This document shows positions 7,270 through 12,283 of a DNA stretch of 12,283 nucleotides, in pieces. The translations under genes and the position numbers were made by a program. The notes under the pieces are model-generated. The model did no database searches and was not told the origin of the DNA. It saw nothing but the letters and a program-made list of their open reading frames with translations. Origin of the DNA: Actinomycetota bacterium (GTDB lineage Bacteria; Zhuqueibacterota; Zhuqueibacteria; Residuimicrobiales; Krinioviventaceae); the NCBI GenBank assembly GCA_011682565.1, contig JAACEJ010000038.1, forward strand, positions 1 to 12,283, given 5' to 3'. Each line of letters opens with the position of its first letter. The stretch's first letter is position 1.

Positions 7270-10200
7270 ATGCTTATTTCGGAAAGGAATGAATTGATAT
7301 CAAAAGCTCAAACAGAGTTCAAAAAATGGCTGATTTCGTTACTCCTTTTAATGACGGCGATTTTAGTATCCGTCTCGTGTGTGAGGCAAAAAACTGATTC
7401 TCTTGAAAAGAGTTTTATTCAGCCTCCTGCATCTGCCCGGATGAGAGTGTTCTGGTTGTGGCTGGAAAGTAATATCAGCAAAGAGGGAATTACTCATGAT
7501 CTTGAGGAAATGAAAAAGAAGGGCATCGGAGGGGCCCTGCTTTATGATGGCGGTTCTTCGTCGTACAGCGTGGCAAAGCGTACACCTGCCGGACCACCTT
7601 ATTTAGGAGCCAAATGGAGAGAACTTTTCAAATTTGCTCTTAAAGAAGCAAAGCGATTGGATATAGAAATCACATTAAATGCCGGTGGCAGTGGCTGGAA
7701 TGTGGGTGGTCCCTGGGTTACGCCGGAGTTTGCGGCTCAGAAAATTGTTTTTTCTGATACAGAAATTTCAGGGCCCAGAGCATATTCAAATATTCTCCCT
7801 TTGCCTTCAGGCGTTCTCAAAGATAGTTTGGGAAACATTATCTATTACCGCGATGTGGCTGTGTTGGCTTATCGTGTTAACAAGAACATTTCTTTTCCCC
7901 ACAAGCCTATTCGAAATTGGGCAATGAAAACGGTCAATACCCTTCCACGAGAAGGCATCGTGTGGTCATCCCTTCTTGAAAATGAACCTGCACAGTTAGG
8001 TGAAATCGATGTGTACAGTGACTCATTGGTCTACCTCACCCAATTTATGGACGCAAACGGAGTTTTAACCTGGAATTTTCCGGCCGGCAAATGGACAGTG
8101 TTGCGATTCGGCTATACGATTACCGGGAAAAAACAGAGTACACCGAGTCCTGCAGGTGAGGGATTGATGATCGATCCCCTGAATCCTAAAGCCATGGATA
8201 TGCATTTTAAAACTGTCCCGGAAAAATTAATCAAGGATGCAGGAGATCTGGCAGGAAATACACTGAAATATTTTTTCATCGACAGTTGGGAGGAAGGCGC
8301 TGTAAATTGGACAGCCGATTTTCCGGCAGAGTTTAAAAAACGCAGGGGATATGATATTATGCCATATCTGCCCATTCTTGCCGGCAAAATTGTCGACAGC
8401 AGGCCGACGACTAACCGTTTCCTTTACGATTTTCGCCGCACCATAGCGGATTGTATTGCGGATTACTATTACGGACGTTTTCAGCAATTATCCCATTCCT
8501 TTGGCATCCTCTGCAATCCCGAAGCAGGCGGTCCCCATCCGGCACCGCTCGACGCTCTTCAATGTTTAGGACGAACCGATGTGCCGATGGGAGAGTTCTG
8601 GGCAAGAGCAAATACGCACAGGGTCGAAGACTGGCGGCGTATTTTTGTCAAACAAAGCGCCTCGGCAGCGCATATTTACGGCAAAAATCTGGTGGCAATG
8701 GAGGCTTTCACAACGCTTGGTCCCCATTGGGAAAAAGATCCGTGGCAGCTTAAACCAACGGCTGATAGGGCTTTTTGCGAAGGAGCTAATCAATTTTTTA
8801 TGGTTAGTTTCACCCACTCGCCTGCAAAAGTTGGCAAACCCGGCTACGAATTTTTTGCCGGCACCCACTTTAATCCAAATATCACCTGGTGGGAGCAGGC
8901 AGGTGCCTGGACAGAGTACATTGCGCGGAGCCAGCTCATGCTTCAGCAGGGTTTGTTTGTAGGAGATGTTTGCTATTACTACGGTGATAACGTGCCCAAT
9001 TTTGTGCCGCTGAAACACATTGATCCATCCCTTGGTCCCGGGTACGACTATGATGTTACGAACACAGAAGTCATCCTGAACCGGATGTCGGTTAAGGATG
9101 GCCGGATTGTGCTGCCAGACGGTATGGCTTATCGAATGCTGGTATTGCCGGATCGAGCAGCCATAACGGTTAAAGTGTTGCGCAAAATTTATGAACTGGT
9201 TAAAGCCGGAGCAACGGTTGTCGGTCCCAAACCAGTTAAAGCACCCGGACTTACCGGTTACCCGAGGTCCGATCAAACAGTTAAGGTGTTAGCAGATACT
9301 TTATGGGGGCCCTGTGACGGAATCATTGTAAAAGAACATTCGTTTGGTAAGGGGCGAATTATTTGGGGGAAACCATTGCGCGAGGTACTTGTACAAGATG
9401 GAATTGTACCTGATTTCGAATTCCGAGGTAGCAGTGATAGCTCTTTTCTTGATTATATCCATAAAGTCAATAAAGATGCAGATATTTATTATGTAGCAAA
9501 TCGGAATGAATGGTGGGATGAAGCAGAATGCTGGTTTCGGGTTGAGGGTAAAGAACCGGAAATCTGGCGGCCGGACACAGGCGATATACAAAAACAGCTT
9601 TTGTATACAGTTGAGGACAGCCGGATAAAAGTACCGTTGAGATTAGAGCCATTCGGATCGGTGTTTGTTGTTTTTCGCAAGAATCCAAATCGTGATCATG
9701 TGGTCAGTCTACTCCGCAATGGCAGGGATGTTTTTGCTTCTGTTGGAGAACAGGTAGGAACGACCCCGGTCGCAGAGCTTGCCCCTGGAAATGACGGTTA
9801 CATCGAATTGCGGGCCTGGAAATCCGGCGTTTATACGCTTAAAAAGTCTGATGGACAAGAAATCAAAATTAATATAGATAAAATTCCGGCATCTCAAGAG
9901 ATTACCGGGCCGTGGCAAATTCAATTTCCTGAAGGATGGGGTGCTCCGGAATCCGTGGTATTAGACAAACTAAAATCCTGGACAAATTCTTCTGATCCTG
10001 GTGTGAAATATTTTTCAGGTACAGCAACGTATCGAAAAATATTTAATGTTCGCGAAGAGATTATTGAAAACACCTGTCTTGCCCTGGATATGGGAAAAGT
10101 AAAGAACATTGCGCAGGTGCGATTAAATGGCAAGGAGTTAGGGATTTTGTGGAAAAAGCCTTTTCGCGTTAATATTACAAATGCCATAAAACCCGGCGAA

Positions 10201-10389
10201 AACGAACTGGAAATCGAAGTGACAAACCTGTGGCCGAATCGTTTGATCGGCGACCAGTTTTTGCCTGAAGAGAAAAGATATACACGAACAAACGTGCAAA
10301 AATTTACAAAGGATTCACCTTTGTTAGAGTCCGGACTTTTGGGACCCGTTCGAATCTTTGTGGCGAAAAGAGAACGGGTGAGATTGTAA
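7270..10389 (+). CDS. GH106-like alpha-L-rhamnosidase, predicted lipoprotein
   Basis: Predicted glycoside hydrolase of family 106, which releases terminal alpha-L-rhamnose from plant, algal or bacterial polysaccharides; 1039 residues from this start. After a hydrophobic segment (about 20-36), a lipobox-like VSVSC places Cys37 as the lipidated residue, though Ser at -3 is not ideal. The GH106 N-terminal pattern is at 52-95 (ARMRVFWLWLES, GITHDLEEMKKKGIGGALLYDGG with the run broken here at residue 85). Later conserved-looking blocks are YFFIDSWEEGAVNW (334-347), NPEAGGPHP (416-424), MGEFWAR (440-446) and VAMEAFTTLGPHWE (475-488). Glu341/342 and Glu478 are candidate catalytic or calcium-site acids, by inference. 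The last 150 residues form a GH2-type sugar-binding jelly roll (YFSGTATYRKIF, VRLNGKELGILWKKPF). The start is uncertain: ATG 7270 lacks a ribosome binding site, TTG 7294 has GGAAAGGA at 7281-7288, and upstream TTG 7168 lies in the loop of a hairpin. Confidence 0.85.
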   Translation: MLISERNELISKAQTEFKKWLISLLLLMTAILVSVSCVRQKTDSLEKSFIQPPASARMRVFWLWLESNISKEGITHDLEEMKKKGIGGALLYDGGSSSYSVAKRTPAGPPYLGAKWRELFKFALKEAKRLDIEITLNAGGSGWNVGGPWVTPEFAAQKIVFSDTEISGPRAYSNILPLPSGVLKDSLGNIIYYRDVAVLAYRVNKNISFPHKPIRNWAMKTVNTLPREGIVWSSLLENEPAQLGEIDVYSDSLVYLTQFMDANGVLTWNFPAGKWTVLRFGYTITGKKQSTPSPAGEGLMIDPLNPKAMDMHFKTVPEKLIKDAGDLAGNTLKYFFIDSWEEGAVNWTADFPAEFKKRRGYDIMPYLPILAGKIVDSRPTTNRFLYDFRRTIADCIADYYYGRFQQLSHSFGILCNPEAGGPHPAPLDALQCLGRTDVPMGEFWARANTHRVEDWRRIFVKQSASAAHIYGKNLVAMEAFTTLGPHWEKDPWQLKPTADRAFCEGANQFFMVSFTHSPAKVGKPGYEFFAGTHFNPNITWWEQAGAWTEYIARSQLMLQQGLFVGDVCYYYGDNVPNFVPLKHIDPSLGPGYDYDVTNTEVILNRMSVKDGRIVLPDGMAYRMLVLPDRAAITVKVLRKIYELVKAGATVVGPKPVKAPGLTGYPRSDQTVKVLADTLWGPCDGIIVKEHSFGKGRIIWGKPLREVLVQDGIVPDFEFRGSSDSSFLDYIHKVNKDADIYYVANRNEWWDEAECWFRVEGKEPEIWRPDTGDIQKQLLYTVEDSRIKVPLRLEPFGSVFVVFRKNPNRDHVVSLLRNGRDVFASVGEQVGTTPVAELAPGNDGYIELRAWKSGVYTLKKSDGQEIKINIDKIPASQEITGPWQIQFPEGWGAPESVVLDKLKSWTNSSDPGVKYFSGTATYRKIFNVREEIIENTCLALDMGKVKNIAQVRLNGKELGILWKKPFRVNITNAIKPGENELEIEVTNLWPNRLIGDQFLPEEKRYTRTNVQKFTKDSPLLESGLLGPVRIFVAKRERVRL
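7281..7288 (+). promoter_or_regulatory. Ribosome binding site suggesting a TTG start at 7294
   Basis: GGAAAGGA ends five nt before an in-frame TTG at 7294. That start would give a compact lipoprotein signal peptide with the Cys at residue 29. The ATG at 7270 has no Shine-Dalgarno match. The annotated start is kept at the ATG because TTG starts are less common, but the TTG is a serious alternative. Confidence 0.4.
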
Positions 10390-10390
10390 T

Positions 10391-10537
10391 CACAGTTATG
10401 ACGTCGATCGTTCGGTGCTTACCTCGACGCTCGATGGTGATGATCCTATTGTCATTGTCGATGGTTCACTGTTCAAGGGATGAATAAAAGATAATATTTT
10501 CAGCTTTGACGACACTGGCAAAGGAACGTACCTCTAA
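10391..10537 (+). pseudogene. Possible decayed coding remnant
   Basis: The spacer between the hydrolase and sulfatase genes has one frame that reads like protein: a 30-codon open stretch containing DVDRSVLTSTLDGDDPIVIV and DGSLFKG, a TGA at 10481-10483, then IKDNIFSFDDTGKGTYL and a TAA at 10535-10537. Codon use is more GC-rich than the AT-rich leader at the left of the window. There is no start codon or ribosome binding site. It may be the scar of a lost gene or of a rearrangement at the junction; the family is not recognised. Confidence 0.3.
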
Positions 10538-10591
10538 AAGAATTATGTAAAGCTTGAAATCCGATTGCACCGTTGATTCGGAAGGTTTCGA

Positions 10592-12217
10592 ATGCACCCT
10601 GGTCATCAAAAAATAGATCGAAGAGAATTTCTGAAATTATTTGGCCTTAGTGGAATGCTGCTCACCAGCAGTGGCTTGGCATGCGCAAAGAATAGAATGA
10701 CAAAAAAGCCAAATGTGTTGTTCATTATTTGCGATGACCTCAATGACTGGGTATTATATCCACCCGGACACCCGAAGCCAAGAACACCGAATATGGATCG
10801 GCTTAGACAGAGAAGCGTAAACTTTGCAAATGCACATGCTGTCGTACCTGTGTGTGGCCCCGCACGTAGAATCTTATTTTCAGGACTTTATCCCCAGACG
10901 CAGAATAACTATGGTTTCGCTCGTTGGGAAGATGTCCCTTTACTTCGGGATTGTGTGCCGCTTCCTCTGTATTTTCGCAATAATGGCTATGACGTTTACG
11001 GCACTGGCAAGTTGTTTCACGAGGGGGCCGGCGGTGATTTCTACACAGCTTTTGGCAACGGGCCTAATTACGGCCCGTGGCCATGGAAAGGAATAGGAAG
11101 ACCGAAATACACGGCGCATCCTGCACAGTACAAGCTTTGGATACGCTTTCTGCCGGAAAATATGCACCGGGACCTCAACTATGGGCCCTTGTCGAATGTT
11201 CCAAATTGGCAGGCGGATCCGGCCAAAGGAATACCCGGAGCCAGGGGGTGGTATTATGAAACAGGTAAACCCTTCCGATATGTTGATGATCAAGACCGCG
11301 ACAAAATGCCCGATGAAATAAATGCCGACTGGGCGGTGGACATATTGAATAAAAAGCATGATCGTCCCTTTTATCTTAGTGTTGGCTTTATTCGTCCTCA
11401 CACACCTCTGTATGTACCCAAAAAGTACTTTGACATGTTTCCCATGGAAAACGTTCAACTCCCACCTTATTTGAAGGGTGATCTCGACGATTGTGCCACG
11501 ATCCTGCGTCAGCGATGGCAATGGGGTTTCATAAAGTTTAAGGCATTGATTCGGGCGGGGGGAGAAAGAGCGTGGAAAGAATGGGTACAGGCCTACCTGG
11601 CATGTACGGCATTCCTGGATGATCAAGTGGGAAAGATCCTGGAAGCGCTGGATGCGGGTGGTTATTGGGACAACACCATCGTGGTCTTGACCGGGGACAA
11701 TGGATATCATGTCGGTGAAAAGGACCTCATCCAAAAGTGGCATTTGTGGAACGAGTCCACTCGGGTACCGCTATTTATCCATGTGCCGAATGGCACAGGA
11801 AACGGGCTGACATGCGATCATCCGGTTTCACATATTGATATTTATCCCACTCTCGTGGACCTGTGTGGACTGCCCGCGAAGCCCAACAAGGGACGGAGCG
11901 GTATGCCGCTTGATGGTGTCTCACTGCGGCCGTTATTGCAACAACCTGATCGAGAGAAATGGAACGGTCGTTCGGTGGCGCTCATGGCTGTCCGGGATGA
12001 TAAAGAAATTCCTAATTTTTCAGTCGTTTCCCGCCGTTACCGTTACACGCTTTGTGGAAATGGTGAAGAAGAACTATATGATCATGAAAACGATCCCAAC
12101 GAATGGACAAATCTGGCAGGCATGCCGGACTATGCAAAAATCAAAGAGCAGCTTCGTCAGGAGTTGTTGGGAATCCTCCGTGCAACCAGAATACCGTCAG
12201 GATTCCCACCAGGATGA
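10592..12217 (+). CDS. Type I sulfatase, iduronate-2-sulfatase-like (S1 family), Tat-exported
   Basis: Predicted formylglycine-dependent sulfatase (541 residues) that removes sulfate esters from a saccharide. The N-terminus carries a twin-arginine signal (DRREFLKLFG, 9-18), a hydrophobic core and a possible lipobox (SGLAC, Cys31). The alkaline-phosphatase/sulfatase fold begins at NVLFIICDDLND (41-52), with Asp48 and Asp49 as metal ligands. The active-site motif is C88-G-P-A-R92, followed by RILFSGLYPQ; Cys88 would become formylglycine. Further expected residues are Lys140 (GTGK), His270 (IRPHTPLY), Asp369 and Asn370 (TGDNGYH), and Lys382 and His384 (QKWHLWNE). Overall spacing matches iduronate-2-sulfatase-like bacterial enzymes (probably SulfAtlas S1_7, from memory). 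GGAAGG at 10580-10585 supports the ATG. No maturase (anSME or FGE) is in the window. Being next to a rhamnosidase suggests both act on one sulfated glycan. Confidence 0.9.
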   Translation: MHPGHQKIDRREFLKLFGLSGMLLTSSGLACAKNRMTKKPNVLFIICDDLNDWVLYPPGHPKPRTPNMDRLRQRSVNFANAHAVVPVCGPARRILFSGLYPQTQNNYGFARWEDVPLLRDCVPLPLYFRNNGYDVYGTGKLFHEGAGGDFYTAFGNGPNYGPWPWKGIGRPKYTAHPAQYKLWIRFLPENMHRDLNYGPLSNVPNWQADPAKGIPGARGWYYETGKPFRYVDDQDRDKMPDEINADWAVDILNKKHDRPFYLSVGFIRPHTPLYVPKKYFDMFPMENVQLPPYLKGDLDDCATILRQRWQWGFIKFKALIRAGGERAWKEWVQAYLACTAFLDDQVGKILEALDAGGYWDNTIVVLTGDNGYHVGEKDLIQKWHLWNESTRVPLFIHVPNGTGNGLTCDHPVSHIDIYPTLVDLCGLPAKPNKGRSGMPLDGVSLRPLLQQPDREKWNGRSVALMAVRDDKEIPNFSVVSRRYRYTLCGNGEEELYDHENDPNEWTNLAGMPDYAKIKEQLRQELLGILRATRIPSGFPPG

Positions 12218-12249
12218 TTGTAAGAGTGATTATTTAACAATTCATTTTT

Positions 12250-12269
12250 AAGCTTTTTCGCAAGAGCTT
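12250..12269 (+). terminator. Weak terminator-like hairpin after the sulfatase gene
   Basis: AAGCTTTT-TCGC-AAGAGCTT folds into an 8-bp stem (one G-T pair) with a four-base loop, followed by TTCATTT. It lies 32 nt after the sulfatase stop codon. The stem has only two G-C pairs, so it would be a weak intrinsic terminator at best. Confidence 0.4.
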
Positions 12270-12283
12270 TTCATTTGTAGTTC

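Noticed and set aside
8566..9276. Long minus-strand open frame of 236 codons
   Set aside because: It lies wholly inside the GH106-like gene on the opposite strand, has no signal or recognisable domain, and the + strand frame matches a known family throughout.
10658..10671. CTGCT-CACC-AGCAG hairpin near the start of the sulfatase gene
   Set aside because: It is inside coding sequence for the signal peptide and five base pairs is within chance expectation.
10940..11743. Minus-strand open frame of 267 codons
   Set aside because: It is antisense to the sulfatase core motifs and has no recognisable family; it is a by-product of codon structure on the other strand.
12265..12275. AGCTTTTCATT also present at 12-22, as if the window were flanked by direct repeats
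   Set aside because: An 11-nt AT-rich match is expected by chance several times in a window this size, and nothing suggests an element bounded by these points.
1..12283. CRISPR arrays, tRNA or rRNA genes, insertion sequences
   Set aside because: No regularly spaced repeats, no cloverleaf or rRNA-like segment apart from the short anti-SD matches, and no transposase-like frame were seen.

Overview
The window reads as a piece of chromosome from a member of the FCB group (Bacteroidota, Ignavibacteriota, Calditrichota or candidate phylum KSB1). The evidence is a TonB-dependent receptor with a carboxypeptidase-regulatory-like N-terminal domain, a secreted protein with a type IX secretion (T9SS)-like C-terminal domain ending in a basic residue, and a PorV/PorQ-type outer-membrane barrel. 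No SusD-like gene is present. Clear AGGAG-type ribosome binding sites precede several genes, which fits Calditrichota/KSB1-like lineages better than typical Bacteroidetes. This placement is inference; there is no phylogenetic marker in the window.

All five confident genes are on the + strand. Positions 1-827 are AT-rich and essentially gene-free: a possible 3' tail of an upstream gene (3-71), a few dyads, a degenerate intergenic-repeat-like segment (397-430) and two very strong Shine-Dalgarno-like sequences (661-674 and 734-743) with no obvious gene behind them. Then comes a tightly spaced trio: TonB-dependent receptor (828-3881), FN3-containing secreted protein with T9SS-like tail (3911-6073) and PorV-like barrel (6136-7122). 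The gaps are 29 and 62 nt, so the trio is probably one transcript.

After a 147-nt spacer holding a strong 11-bp stem-loop (7155-7205) come two catabolic genes. One is a lipoprotein-type GH106-like alpha-L-rhamnosidase (start placed at 7270, possibly 7294; end 10389). The other is a Tat-exported type I sulfatase of the iduronate-2-sulfatase-like group (10592-12217). They are separated by 202 nt that look like decayed coding sequence. A weak terminator-like hairpin lies at 12250-12269, near the right edge.

Taken together, the window looks like a small polysaccharide-utilisation locus that lacks SusD: a receptor for uptake of a ligand across the outer membrane, a T9SS-exported surface protein that may take the glycan-capture role, its probable PorV-type partner, and two periplasmic or surface enzymes that would remove L-rhamnose and sulfate from a sulfated, rhamnose-containing glycan. 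The coupling of the trio to the enzymes is inferred from order and strand only.
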